A stretch of DNA of 64,000 nucleotides from Streptomyces leeuwenhoekii (GTDB lineage: Bacteria; Actinomycetota; Actinomycetes; Streptomycetales; Streptomycetaceae). Shown in pieces: positions 33,331-42,135 of the stretch. Both the position numbers and the translations under genes were made by a program. The stretch spans positions 68,227-132,226 of the forward strand of contig NZ_LN831789.1 of assembly GCF_001013905.1 (NCBI RefSeq), read 5' to 3'. The stretch's first letter is position 1. Every line of letters begins with the position of its first letter. The notes beneath the pieces were generated by a model. It saw nothing but the letters and a program-made list of their open reading frames with translations. It made no database searches and was not told the origin of the DNA.

Positions 33331-34099
33331 CGCCTGGCGGGCCAGCCGGAGAGGCAAGGGTCTGGACATCGGCCGCCCGCCCGAGCACGACCTGCGCAGC
33401 ATCATGAACGCCATCCTCTACGTCGACCGCACCGGCATCCCCTGGCGCTACCTGCCGCACGACTTCGCCCCCTGGGAAACCGTCTACGGCTACTTCGCCG
33501 CATGGCAGAAGGAAGGCGTCTTCGACCAGCTAAACGGTCTCCTGCGGCGCCTGGTCCGGGAGACCGAAGGCCGCCACGGCGAGCCGAGTGCCTGCGTGCT
33601 GGACGCGCAGAGCGTGAAGACCTCCAGTAATGTGCCGGCGGCAGGCCAGGGCATCGACGCCGGCAAGAAAATCGCAGGCCGCAAGCGCCATATCGGGGTA
33701 GACACCCTCGGCCTGCTCCTGGCCGTCTGGGTCACCGCGGCGAGCGTTTCCGACAACGCCGGCGGCATGCACCTGATGTCCCACATCGCCGCCACCCACC
33801 CGCGTGTGACCAAGGCATGGGCCGACACCGGCTACCGCACCAAAGCCATCGAGCACGGCGCCCGCCTCGGCATCGACGTCGAAGTCGTCCAACGCGAACC
33901 CGGAACCAAAGGCTTCAAGGTGATCCCGCGACGCTGGGTGGTCGAGCGGACCTTCGGCTGGTTCATGCACCACCGCCGACTCGCCCGCGACTACGAAACC
34001 CACCCCCACCGCTCCGAAGCCATGATCCACATCGCCATGATCGACCTCATAAGCCGCAGACTCACCCGCGAATCCACCCCGAACTGGCGCGACACCTGA
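33331..34099 (+). pseudogene. IS5-family element B transposase, lacking its first 25-30 residues
   Basis: The frame runs from TAWRASRRGKGLDIGRPPEH through CVLDAQSVKTSSN (first Asp), KRHIGVDTLGLLLAVWVTAA, WADTGYRTKAIEHGARLGID (second Asp) and RRWVVERTFGWFMHHRRLAR (Glu) to a TGA at 34097. The native start is replaced by the end of another copy. The frame is open upstream to 33044, so a chimaeric protein could still be made. Confidence 0.85.
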
Positions 34100-34120
34100 A
34101 GCCCGAACCAAACAACCCTG

Positions 34121-34139
34121 CCGGGATAAAACGCTCTTT
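34121..34139 (+). repeat. IS5-B right terminal repeat
   Basis: CCGGGATAAAACGCTCTTT, 21 bases past the transposase stop, marks the right end of the IS5-B copy. The same 19-mer lies at 33310. Confidence 0.7.
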
Positions 34140-34322
34140 AAGGCCAGCGTACGTGTCGCGGATGATCAGCCGGATGCCGGACAGGCCACAGGCGATCAGC
34201 AAGTGCAGGAAGGCGAGCCAGCCAGGCGCCGCCCTTAGCTCTGGCGCCAGCAATGCCGAGGGCTCTCGCGGTGGCCGGTCGTATTGATGCCGCCCCGTGT
34301 AGCTTGCTTTGTAGCAGGACAC
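34140..34322 (-). pseudogene. IS256 (mutator)-family transposase fragment
   Basis: On the minus strand FLHLLIACGLSGIRLIIRDT YAGL matches the DDE segment before the second Asp in IS256 transposases (usual form: GLSGVRLVTSDAHAGL). It is cut at 34139 by IS5-B and upstream by unrelated sequence. Confidence 0.55.
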
Positions 34323-34467
34323 AACGTGGGCACTCGCGTCCTCGCCTGGCCAGCGGCACCCGTAGGTTATCTGGGCGTCAGACGGTCAATGCCTGCCCGT
34401 CCGGTGGTTGGTATCAGCGTTGGTCTACCATCGATCGACTGAGGCAACCAAGAGATCGGCAGACGCA

Positions 34468-34932
34468 GTGACTCTCACAGACAAGGCTGGACCGCAGACC
34501 AGGAGCCGTCAATTACGGGCGGAAGTCGGCAGGTTCGGCGTGATTGGCGGCCTAGGGTGGCTTGTCGACACGCTGACATTCAACTTCTTCCTGAATATTT
34601 TGGGACTAGCCTCTGTCCGGTCGGGACTTCTGGCGAGCACCATCGCCATAGCGTTCAACTATTTAGGGCATCGGTACTGGACCTATCGGTCGTCCGCCAC
34701 GGTAAGCCGTTCACGCGAGGTCGGACTTTTCGCCCTCTTTAGTGTCATTGGCATGGCGATCCAGAACGGCGTGCTCGCTATTTCTCATTACGGATTCGGA
34801 TATACTTCAGCTTGGGCTGACAATATCGCGAAGAACATGGTTGGGCTGGGAGCGGCCACCGTCTTCCGGTTCTGGGCGTACCGCAACTTAGTATTTCACG
34901 TTACGCATCAATCACCGGCCGACGCGCGATGA
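34468..34932 (+). CDS. GtrA-like membrane protein, 154 aa
   Basis: Four hydrophobic spans (about 27-48, 52-72, 90-110 and 118-138), with FGVIGGLGWLVDTLTFNFFL at the start and AATVFRFWAYRNLVF at the end, typical of the GtrA family (flippase-like partners in transfer of undecaprenyl-phosphate-linked sugars). Start GTG 34468 is the most likely. Three TTA codons (in RQLRAE, NYLGH, RNLVF) suggest bldA dependence. It lies 230 bases before the lasso cluster; a functional link is not shown, but GC content is similarly low. Confidence 0.85.
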   Translation: MTLTDKAGPQTRSRQLRAEVGRFGVIGGLGWLVDTLTFNFFLNILGLASVRSGLLASTIAIAFNYLGHRYWTYRSSATVSRSREVGLFALFSVIGMAIQNGVLAISHYGFGYTSAWADNIAKNMVGLGAATVFRFWAYRNLVFHVTHQSPADAR

Positions 34933-35162
34933 CGTGACCAGCATAGGAGGCGAACCTTCGTTGCGCCGCACTTCATGATCAGCCAGTGGCTCGCGGCGAA
35001 ATCTACCTTTTGGTGCCGGTCCGCCGACGTCCGACCCTCACTGAACAGCGAAGCTCGGCCCGACTCCGAGCAAGATCGCTCTGGCTGGAAACCTTCTGGA
35101 TCGAGCGCGTGAGCGAATGTAGGTTTCGTGTTGATCGCAACCCCTGAGCATGGAGGATCGTC
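34933..35162. promoter_or_regulatory. leader of the lasso peptide cluster
   Basis: No gene seen; an A+T-richer 230-base region that must carry the promoter of the lasso operon. GGAGG lies eight bases before the precursor ATG at 35163. Confidence 0.45.
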
Positions 35163-35297
35163 ATGGAACCCCAGATGACTGAGCTTCAGCCGGAGGCCTA
35201 CGAGGCGCCGTCCCTCATCGAGGTGGGCGAGTTCTCGGAGGACACGCTCGGCTTCGGAAGCAAGCCGCTGGACAGCTTCGGCCTGAACTTCTTTTAG
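35163..35297 (+). CDS. cptA: lasso peptide precursor (chaxapeptin-type), 44 aa
   Basis: The leader is residues 1-29 and holds the recognition motif YEAPSLIEVGEFSEDTL (Y-x2-P-x-L-x3-G, Thr at -2). The core is GFGSKPLDSFGLNFF: Gly1 can form a macrolactam with Asp8, giving an 8-residue ring and a 7-residue tail with bulky Phe at 10, 14 and 15 to hold the thread. There is no Cys, so class II. The core equals what I remember for chaxapeptin of Streptomyces leeuwenhoekii. ATG 35163 follows GGAGG. The cyclase gene begins 8 bases after the stop. Confidence 0.95.
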   Translation: MEPQMTELQPEAYEAPSLIEVGEFSEDTLGFGSKPLDSFGLNFF

Positions 35298-35304
35298 GCC
35301 AACA

Positions 35305-37119
35305 GTGAGCACCGGGTTTCTTATCCTGCCGGACTCTGTCGGTACTGATGCCCTCCGCGACAGGCTTCCGTTGCTGGCGTTACGCACGCTTCGGTACCCA
35401 TCGGGGCGGCCGTGGATCGTCGGCAGATGGGACGCTGAGGAGATCATGTCCGCGCGTGTCGGCCCGGTGCACGTGGTGGTGATCGGGTTTTGCCCGGTCA
35501 CCACCACCGAACTGACCTCGTTGATCAGTCGGATCCACACCGTCTCTGACGTGAATCGTTTGGTTGCCAGTCTGCCTGGAAGCTTCCACCTCGTCGCCGC
35601 GGTCGGGCGGCAGTTACGGGTTCAGGGCAGCATCACGGGTCTACGCAGAATCGCTTGGGCAAAGAGCGACGGCCATACCTTCGTCTCCGACCGCACCGAC
35701 ATACTCGCCGACCTGACGAACGCAAAAATCGACGATTCTCTCCTCGCCACGAGAGTGGCATGCGGCGGGATGGTCCCCCCACCGCTGCGTGAACGCAGTA
35801 TGTGGCTTGGCGTCAACTCTCTGCCGCCCGACCGCTATCTCTTGGTCGAGGGCGGGCAGCGGACGCGCGAGGTGAAATGGTGGCAGCCGCCAGCACCAGA
35901 AACGACTCTTGCTGAGGGCGCCTGCAGAGTCAGGGAAGCTCTCGTATCGGCCCTGTACAGCAGGAACCCCGTCCACGGCCGACTCAGCGCGGACCTGTCA
36001 GGCGGGCTTGACTCTACCTCGCTGGCCTTTCTCGCCGCCCGGACCACGCCTCATCTACTCACACACCGCTGGGCGGAGGCCGAGGCGGGCAATGACGACG
36101 GCAAGTATGCGGCGATCGCGGCGCGGGAGTTGCCCAATGCTGAACACCTTGTCATTCCGCAATCAGATATACCGCCTGTCTTCTCCGACCCGCACCTGAA
36201 CGGCGACCCCGAGCAACCCTATCTTTTCGCGCGGACGGCTGCCCGAGCCGTGTATACGGCTCGTATGCTAGTCGCGCATAGTTCCACGAGACATATAGCC
36301 GGCCATGGGGGAGACGAACTCTTCTACAAGTTCCCTGGATATCTTCACCCTCTGCTGCGTCGGCGTCCACTCACCGCCATCCGGCATATTCGCGCCCATC
36401 TGGCGCTCAGCCGGTGGGACAGGAAAGCCACCGTCGCACAATTGCTGGACACCAGTGGTTTCCCGGATTGGTGGAAGCGGCAGGCGGACCAACTTACTGC
36501 ACCTCCACCAGGCGGACGTTTTCCGCCTTTGGGCTGGGGATTTATGCCTCTGCACGCCCAGCCCTGGGTGACAGGGGAGGCGCTGCACGCGGCACGCGCC
36601 ACACTCCGCGAGGCGGCGGAAGAGGCCCACCCCCTCGCCCCGGACCGGGGGCAACACCAGTACCTGCTGGCCCTGCGTACCACCGCGCCGGCATACGCAC
36701 AGCTCGGTCGCCTATTCGAGCGGGCGGGTGTCCGGCTGGACTTGCCATACCTGGATGACCGGGTCGTAGAAGCGGCCCTGTCTGTCCGGCTGGAGGAGCG
36801 GGCCCACCCCTGGCGTTACAAACCACTTCTCGCGGAGGCCATGCGGGGTGTCGTCCCGGAGAGCATCGCTACCCGCGTCACCAAGGGAGAGTTCAGTGCC
36901 GATTTGAGTCTCGGGTTACGCCGGAACCGCGCGAGCGTGCTGGACTTTCTCGCCGATTCTGCCATCGCCAAGAGGGGGCTGATCGACGTCGACACCCTGC
37001 GTCGCCTGCTTCTCGCGCCCCAGGCTGATCACTCCCGAAATATAGCTCTCGAACACCTCGTGGGCTGTGAGACCTGGCTCCGCACCACCCCAAAGAGACA
37101 AGATGCGCCTGCACCCTGA
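35305..37119 (+). CDS. cptC: lasso peptide cyclase (asparagine-synthetase-like), 604 aa
   Basis: An N-terminal glutaminase-like domain without a catalytic Cys2 (about 1-200) precedes an ATP-pyrophosphatase domain with SGGLDSTSL (232-240) and GHGGDELFYKFPGYL (about 332-346). It activates Asp8 of the core as an acyl-adenylate and closes the ring on Gly1. Length is normal. GTG 35305 follows the precursor stop. TTA codons occur at LALRTL (35380), GRQLRVQ and LGLRRN, so translation should depend on the bldA tRNA. The gene ends overlapping the RRE gene. Confidence 0.95.
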   Translation: MSTGFLILPDSVGTDALRDRLPLLALRTLRYPSGRPWIVGRWDAEEIMSARVGPVHVVVIGFCPVTTTELTSLISRIHTVSDVNRLVASLPGSFHLVAAVGRQLRVQGSITGLRRIAWAKSDGHTFVSDRTDILADLTNAKIDDSLLATRVACGGMVPPPLRERSMWLGVNSLPPDRYLLVEGGQRTREVKWWQPPAPETTLAEGACRVREALVSALYSRNPVHGRLSADLSGGLDSTSLAFLAARTTPHLLTHRWAEAEAGNDDGKYAAIAARELPNAEHLVIPQSDIPPVFSDPHLNGDPEQPYLFARTAARAVYTARMLVAHSSTRHIAGHGGDELFYKFPGYLHPLLRRRPLTAIRHIRAHLALSRWDRKATVAQLLDTSGFPDWWKRQADQLTAPPPGGRFPPLGWGFMPLHAQPWVTGEALHAARATLREAAEEAHPLAPDRGQHQYLLALRTTAPAYAQLGRLFERAGVRLDLPYLDDRVVEAALSVRLEERAHPWRYKPLLAEAMRGVVPESIATRVTKGEFSADLSLGLRRNRASVLDFLADSAIAKRGLIDVDTLRRLLLAPQADHSRNIALEHLVGCETWLRTTPKRQDAPAP

Positions 37120-37360
37120 TATCGTCATCGCGGAAACCGAAGACGGTGCGGTCCTACTACACCAAAGGACCGGCCGCTACTGGCAGCTGAACACCACGGG
37201 CATGGCGGTCATCGAAAGCCTGACTTCCGGTGAGACCCTCGCCGAGATCACGCACCGTATGGCCAAGCGTTACGGCTTGCCCGCTGAGCAGGTCCGGCAG
37301 GACGTCGAAGCCGTCGTCCATCAACTACACGCGGCCCAGATAGTGGAGAGCACCTCGTGA
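37103..37360 (+). CDS. cptB1: lasso peptide RRE (B1) protein, 85 aa
   Basis: A PqqD-like fold: LHPDIVIAETEDGAVLLHQR then TGRYWQLNTTGMAVIESLTS and a helical AEITHRMAKRYGLPAEQV tail. It binds the leader peptide and delivers the precursor to the protease. ATG 37103 lies 17 bases inside the cyclase gene, and its stop overlaps the protease start (GTGA), so the set is tightly coupled. Confidence 0.9.
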   Translation: MRLHPDIVIAETEDGAVLLHQRTGRYWQLNTTGMAVIESLTSGETLAEITHRMAKRYGLPAEQVRQDVEAVVHQLHAAQIVESTS

Positions 37361-37773
37361 GTACCCCCGCCGCCCTGGTCAAGCGCAGAAAACTGCCCTT
37401 CCATCGCAGAGTGCTGCCGCTCGTTGCTGTCGGTGTTGCCCGCCTCCTCAGCAGGACAAAGCCTGCACGGCTGCGAGCCATCCTGAGCTACGCACGACGG
37501 GGTGCCGCGCCGGCCACGGTGGAACAGGCGATGGCCGCGCGACAAGCGGTCGTCGCCGTCAGCCAACGGTGCGCCGGACAGGCCTGCCTTCAGCGTTCCA
37601 TCGCGACGGCACTGCTCTGCCGGGCGCGTGGATCCTGGCCGACCTGGTGCACCGGGGTACGGACCAGCCCGTTCGAAGCCCATGCCTGGATCGAGGCCGA
37701 AGGTCGGCTCATCGGCGAGCCGTACCCGGACGGTCACTATCGGCCTTTGCTGACCGTTCCTCCGGTTTCCTGA
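37357..37773 (+). CDS. cptB2: lasso leader peptidase (B2), 138 aa
   Basis: A transglutaminase-like cysteine protease: Cys77 in CLQRSIATALL, His109 in FEAHAWIEAEG, and an Asp/Glu in the following strand (LIGEPYPDGHY). It cuts between Leu29 and Gly1 of the precursor. GTG 37357 overlaps the B1 stop. No ABC transporter (D) or isopeptidase gene follows, so export depends on something outside the window. Confidence 0.9.
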   Translation: MSTPAALVKRRKLPFHRRVLPLVAVGVARLLSRTKPARLRAILSYARRGAAPATVEQAMAARQAVVAVSQRCAGQACLQRSIATALLCRARGSWPTWCTGVRTSPFEAHAWIEAEGRLIGEPYPDGHYRPLLTVPPVS

Positions 37774-37980
37774 CACCGGTCGACACGACCGACGACGGTC
37801 GGCTGCCGACTCACCGTGCACCTCCCCGGACCACGCCCGCCGCCTGATCGTGGCCAGCCAATGCGAGAGCCAGCGACCAGACGGCCCGGCCGCCCCCAAC
37901 GCGGAGACGCCCGCCCCCGTGGAGGCCCCCGGGCCGGGACTGGCCGGACGCACCGATCCCGGCATGCGGCGGGACCGGGT

Positions 37981-38364
37981 TCAGCCGCAGTCGTTCCGGT
38001 TGATCTTCAGGGAGCGGGTCTGGTCGTTGAGGTTGTAGCCGCGCAGGTCGTGGATGGATCCGCCGCTGCGGGTGACGCACACCCAGCGGCCGGCGTGGTT
38101 GCGCTTTTCGTAGATGCGGGCGGTGCGGTCGGAGTTGTTGCGGATGGAGCTGCCGCGGTCCCGGATCGCGGAGGGCAGGTCCTTCACGCTGCCGTCCACA
38201 GCCCGGCGCACCCAGGGCTGCCCGCCGAAGTTGATCTCGGGGTAGATGCAGACGTAGCCGGACGGGCAGTCGATCGCGGCCTGTGCCGCATGGGGCTCGC
38301 TGGAAGCCGAGGCCGGAGCGGTCAGCGGTGTGAGGGCGAGGGCGGCGACGGCCGCAGCACGCAT
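37981..38364 (-). CDS. secreted peptidase inhibitor family I36-like protein, 127 aa
   Basis: ATG 38364 has AGGAA four bases upstream; a GTG at 38379 is an alternative. The signal peptide is about 1-22 (MRAAAVAALALTPLTAPASA). The mature part has CPSGYVCIYPEINFGG, then VKDLPSAIRDRGSSIRNNSD and WVCVTRSGGSIHDLRGYNLN, the crystallin-like I36 layout with four Cys. Members such as SMI inhibit metalloproteases; others have unknown targets. It stands alone between the lasso cluster and a toxin-antitoxin pair. Confidence 0.85.
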   Translation of the reverse strand: MRAAAVAALALTPLTAPASASSEPHAAQAAIDCPSGYVCIYPEINFGGQPWVRRAVDGSVKDLPSAIRDRGSSIRNNSDRTARIYEKRNHAGRWVCVTRSGGSIHDLRGYNLNDQTRSLKINRNDCG

Positions 38365-38569
38365 CAGGTTCCTAATCACGTACTACGGATACTGCTCGCC
38401 GCCCGTGAGTAGCGTCGCTTGCGGCCCGCGTTCACTCCAGCGGAGCAGTTCTCCATGGCCTCCGCGATGCCCGGGTCCACCCGCTGCTCGGGGACGACGG
38501 CCAGGTGTGCGGCCAATGTGCGGCGGCAGCCGCCCGAGTATGGCAGACCAGAACAGGGCCCAGTACTGT

Positions 38570-38593
38570 GGGTACGGGTACGTACCCGTACCC
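38570..38593. promoter_or_regulatory. 24-bp perfect palindromic operator
   Basis: GGGTACGGGTAC is followed directly by its exact complement, giving a 24-bp palindrome 21 bases before the antitoxin start. It also contains two internal GGGTAC repeats per arm. This is typical for autoregulation by an RHH antitoxin. Confidence 0.8.
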
Positions 38594-38614
38594 TGCTTGT
38601 CTGGAGGGAGCCTG

Positions 38615-38875
38615 ATGATGTCTGACGCGAACGTCCGTATCCCCGAAGAGGCCCGTGACCGGCTGGCGGCCATAGCGGCGGCGGAGGGCATGTCGTTGCG
38701 TGCCTATCTGGCTCGGCTTGCCGAAACTCTGCTCACCCCGGAGGAGCGTGCCGTGCGGGCGGAGCAGGCCAGGGCCGCGTTGAAGGAGTGGAACGGCTAC
38801 GCGCCCACTCCCGCCGAGGAGCAGGACCTCGACAGCGAGCTGGACCGGCGGCTGTCCCGGGCGGGGGCCCGGTGA
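38615..38875 (+). CDS. RHH-type antitoxin, 86 aa
   Basis: Residues 5-45 (NVRIPEEARDRLAAIAAAEG MSLRAYLARLAETLL) fit a ribbon-helix-helix DNA-binding domain; the acidic C-terminus (TPAEEQDLDSELDRR) would cover the toxin. Strong GGAGGGAG before ATG 38615. Its TGA overlaps the toxin GTG. It should bind the palindrome at 38570. Confidence 0.8.
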   Translation: MMSDANVRIPEEARDRLAAIAAAEGMSLRAYLARLAETLLTPEERAVRAEQARAALKEWNGYAPTPAEEQDLDSELDRRLSRAGAR

Positions 38876-39252
38876 GCGACGCCGTGCACATCGTCCTGGA
38901 CGACACCGCGATGGCCGCGGCCGGCCAGGGCAATGTCCTGGCCTCCCGCCTGATCCACCGCGCCCATGCCCAGGCGGGCTGGTACCTGTACGCCCCCGCG
39001 TGTGCGCTCGTGGAAGCCGACCGTGCCCGGCCCGGCACGGCGGAGCACCTGGCCGCGCTGCCGGGCATCACGGTCCTCGAGCTGGACCTCCCGGCCGCCC
39101 TGGCCGTCGCCCGGCATGACACCTGGGCGGCGGCACACTGCCAGTACGCGGCCCAGCCGACTCCGGACCGCCCCGACGGTGCGGTCATCGCCACCACCGT
39201 CCCCGACCGGTGGATCGGTGAGCCGGTCCGCGTCCTGGACCTCACCCCCTGA
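38872..39252 (+). CDS. PIN-like toxin, 126 aa
   Basis: GTG 38872 overlaps the antitoxin stop (GTGA). The start VHIVLDDTAMAAAGQG has the first acidic cluster of PIN domains, PACALVEADRARPGTA the second, and HDTWAAAHCQYAA..PDGAVIATTVPDRW the third, with Asp in the PDGAV position. Size fits PIN ribonucleases, although sequence is divergent. Together with the RHH gene it forms a type II toxin-antitoxin module, likely a plasmid maintenance system. Confidence 0.7.
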   Translation: MSDAVHIVLDDTAMAAAGQGNVLASRLIHRAHAQAGWYLYAPACALVEADRARPGTAEHLAALPGITVLELDLPAALAVARHDTWAAAHCQYAAQPTPDRPDGAVIATTVPDRWIGEPVRVLDLTP

Positions 39253-39265
39253 CCCCGCGCCCGGA

Positions 39266-41938
39266 TCACCCGCCGGCGCGAAGACGGGCTCGGCGGGTAT
39301 GGACGAGGCGTTGCCAGCGGGCGCGGACGGCTTCGGGCCCGTCGAGCCAGTGCGCGGCGGAAGGGCCGGGCAGGGGCAGGCCGCCCATGTAGTGGGCGAT
39401 GTCGGCGTAGTAGGCGTAGTCGCCGGTCCGGGCCAGGTCGCGCAGGCGGCCGGTGACGGCGCGGACCTTGTCCTGCTCGCCGAGGACGGCGTGGTGGAAG
39501 GCCAGGGCCAGTTCCAGAGCGGCTTCGGCTGCGGTGATGCCGGCGTCGTGGCTCTCGGCGCGCAGGTCGCGGGCGGCTTCGAGGCCGCGCGGAGTTCCGG
39601 CGTCGCGGACGAGGGCGGCGATCCGCACGGTGAGGTTGGTGGCGCGCAGGTCCAGGCCGGTGAGGAGCTGCTCGGCGAGGTGGAGCTCGTCGTCCGCGGT
39701 GTCGGGGTCGGTGAAGGCCACCGCGAAGGCGCGCTGGGCTTGGCTGGTGGCGCGTTCCCCGGCGACGCCGTGCTGCTCGGCCTGGTTGCGGGCGGCTGCG
39801 TAGGCGGCGGCCGCGCGGTCCATGTCGCCGTGGGGCCAGAGGATGTCGCCTTCGACGCGGTGCTGGCGGCCGGCCCAGCCGAGGGCCTGGGCGGTGGCGT
39901 GGGCGGTGGGGAAGTCGCCGGCGAGGCGGGCGAGGTGGGCGAGTCCCCGGCGGGCAGCGGGGGCGAGGCGCCCGCCCCTGTCGGCGACGAGCTGCATCCC
40001 GTGGCGGGAGGCCGCGGAGTCGCCGAGGTCGCGGTGGGCCTTGGCGAGGTAGTAGACGCCCATCTCGTGCAGGTCGGCGGGGAGCAGGCCGCTGCCGGTG
40101 ACGGCGGCGAGGCGGGAAGCGGTGACGGAGCGGTGCTCGCGCTGGCGGCGGGCGAGGGCGGTGAGGAGTTCGACGAGCGCGTCGGCCGACGTCTCCAGGC
40201 CGCCGGTGCGGCCCGGCCGGGCGGGTGGGGCGATCGGCTCCCACACGGAGTCGCTGACGTAGGCCCAGGCTGCGTCGGCGAGCCAGCCCAGCTCCAGACG
40301 GTAGTCCCGGGCCAGGGTGAGGCCCTGGCGCAGGCAGCCGACCAGCAGCATCCGGTTGCGGCCGCCGGCGGCGGTCCACTGGGTGCCGAGGGCGGCCAGT
40401 GCGCGTTCGGCGGCCTGCTGCCAGTCGCCATCCGTCCAGCGGTCGTCGGTGGCGTCGTCGGCGCTGCGCAGGGTGGAGCGGATCAGCCCGTGCAGGTGGT
40501 AGGGCCACAGCCCGAAGACGTTCTCGCGGACGAAGGGCCGCTCGATCAGCCGCTGCGCGGGCGCCTGGTGGGCGAGGCCGGCGGCGGCGGTGGCGAGGGT
40601 GAGATCGAAGGCGTCCAGCAGGCTGACGGAGCGCAGGACGTGCCGTTCGTCGGGGGTGAGGTCGGACAGAGTGCGGGCGATCAGGGCGCCGAAGTCGTGG
40701 TCGAAGTCGGACGGGACCGGTTGGCGGGTGCGGCGGATCTCCAGGAAGCGCAGGACGGACAGGTCGAGGTAGAGGGGCAGGCCGTGGGACCGGCCGGTGA
40801 TGACCTGGCGGATCTCGCTGCTGATGAGCGGCTGGCCGTCGCGGGAGAGGCGGCGGGCGAGGTAGTCGTCGCAGTCCTCGGGTGAGAAGTCTCCGACCAG
40901 GACCTGCCGCCCGCGCCCTCGTACGGCGCCTGCCCGCGCGGCCGGGACCGTGGAGGCGGGCACGGCCAGGCCGGGCCATGCGGCCGGCCCGGTGTAGTCG
41001 AGCTGGCCTTGCAGGGCAGGGTCGGCCCACTGCAGGCGCGAGCGGCCGGTGACGATGAAGAAGCAGTTGGGCATCAGCCACACCACCCGCTGGATGAGCC
41101 GCTCCAGGTCGCGGTGGGTGCGGTCGCCGACGTCCTCGAAGGTGTCCAGCAGGATCACCGGCGTGACGCGCTTGTCCGCCGGGAGCTGGACGAGCTCCCA
41201 CGCCAGCAGGTGCGGGTAGAAGGAGAGCGCCTCGAGGTCGGGCTCGGTCTCCAGCAGGTCGGCGAGCCGGGCGCACCCGGCGAGTGCGCGGACGGTCTGG
41301 CGCCGCTCGCGCAGGGCGCGGACGAGGGAGCCAGTGACCTGCCCGACGGCGCTGCCGATGGTGCCGGGCAGGAGCAGGGTCTGGGCGATGTCGGCCATCG
41401 CGGACTGCATCTGCTGCGGCATCGCCTTGCCGAACCGGCCGGCCAGGCCGCCGCGGCGCAGGTACTCCTCCAGCGGCTCGCCGGGATGCTGGGTCTCCCA
41501 GTAGCGGCGCAGCGCCAGGTCGAAGGCGGGCAGCGGGCGGCCCAGTGCGCTCAGGGCGGCCCGGATGGTCAGCACGAGCTGCTCGAAGTCGGTGCCGGCG
41601 GAGCGGGCGAGGTCGATGCGCACGGGCAGGATCCGCTCACCGGCCCAGGTGGGCTCGCCCCACTGCGCTGGCCGGTGTTCGGCGCCGGCCAGCGCGGCCT
41701 CCAGCTTCCGGGACAGGGTGGTCTTGCCGATCCCGCCGACCCCGTGGAACACGAGCACGTTGTCGCGCGGCGCCTCCATGTCCTCCACGTCGAACCCCGC
41801 CTCGGCGGTGCGGCGCAGGTGGGCGGTGAGCGCGGCCGCGACGATCTCCCACTGAATCTGCCGGTTCGTGAACGCCTCCCCGGCCTCCAGGCTGCGGTCG
41901 TTCGTGCTGAACAGCGCCCGCAGATCCCGACCTGCCAC
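39266..41938 (-). CDS. STAND-type NTPase with helical repeats, 890 aa
   Basis: GTG 41938 is preceded by GGGGGTGG. Walker A is VFHGVGGIGKTTLSRKLEAA (P-loop about 66-74); Walker B is VTPVILLDTFEDVGDRTHRD (about 257-270), followed by FFIVTGRSRLQW (sensor, about 292-303) and HGLPLYLDLSVLRFLE (GxP of the winged-helix part, about 395). Residues about 430-530 form a winged helix and about 560-880 helical repeats of TPR type. There is no clear N-terminal effector domain; the 40 residues before the P-loop are short. STAND proteins are signal switches and many act in phage defence. The divergent 91-aa gene may be a partner. Confidence 0.85.
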   Translation of the reverse strand: MAGRDLRALFSTNDRSLEAGEAFTNRQIQWEIVAAALTAHLRRTAEAGFDVEDMEAPRDNVLVFHGVGGIGKTTLSRKLEAALAGAEHRPAQWGEPTWAGERILPVRIDLARSAGTDFEQLVLTIRAALSALGRPLPAFDLALRRYWETQHPGEPLEEYLRRGGLAGRFGKAMPQQMQSAMADIAQTLLLPGTIGSAVGQVTGSLVRALRERRQTVRALAGCARLADLLETEPDLEALSFYPHLLAWELVQLPADKRVTPVILLDTFEDVGDRTHRDLERLIQRVVWLMPNCFFIVTGRSRLQWADPALQGQLDYTGPAAWPGLAVPASTVPAARAGAVRGRGRQVLVGDFSPEDCDDYLARRLSRDGQPLISSEIRQVITGRSHGLPLYLDLSVLRFLEIRRTRQPVPSDFDHDFGALIARTLSDLTPDERHVLRSVSLLDAFDLTLATAAAGLAHQAPAQRLIERPFVRENVFGLWPYHLHGLIRSTLRSADDATDDRWTDGDWQQAAERALAALGTQWTAAGGRNRMLLVGCLRQGLTLARDYRLELGWLADAAWAYVSDSVWEPIAPPARPGRTGGLETSADALVELLTALARRQREHRSVTASRLAAVTGSGLLPADLHEMGVYYLAKAHRDLGDSAASRHGMQLVADRGGRLAPAARRGLAHLARLAGDFPTAHATAQALGWAGRQHRVEGDILWPHGDMDRAAAAYAAARNQAEQHGVAGERATSQAQRAFAVAFTDPDTADDELHLAEQLLTGLDLRATNLTVRIAALVRDAGTPRGLEAARDLRAESHDAGITAAEAALELALAFHHAVLGEQDKVRAVTGRLRDLARTGDYAYYADIAHYMGGLPLPGPSAAHWLDGPEAVRARWQRLVHTRRARLRAGG

Positions 41939-42135
41939 GACCCACCCCCGAAACGATGATCACTTGATGCCCAACCTATGCCCGCGCAAGTCCCCTTGGA
42001 GAAGCATCTCCCGCAGGCACCCGGCTGCGAAGGAGCTCTGCCCCTGCTCCTGGCGCGTCGCGGCGCTGGGCCGCTGGTTCCGGCCAGGGAGACAATGGCC
42101 GTTTCACATCAAGATCAACACGAAGGTGGTGGACC
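41939..42135. promoter_or_regulatory. divergent promoter region of the STAND gene
   Basis: 197 bases between two divergent starts. It contains TGATCATC-type A+T-richer sequence at about 41955 and no gene. Confidence 0.4.
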
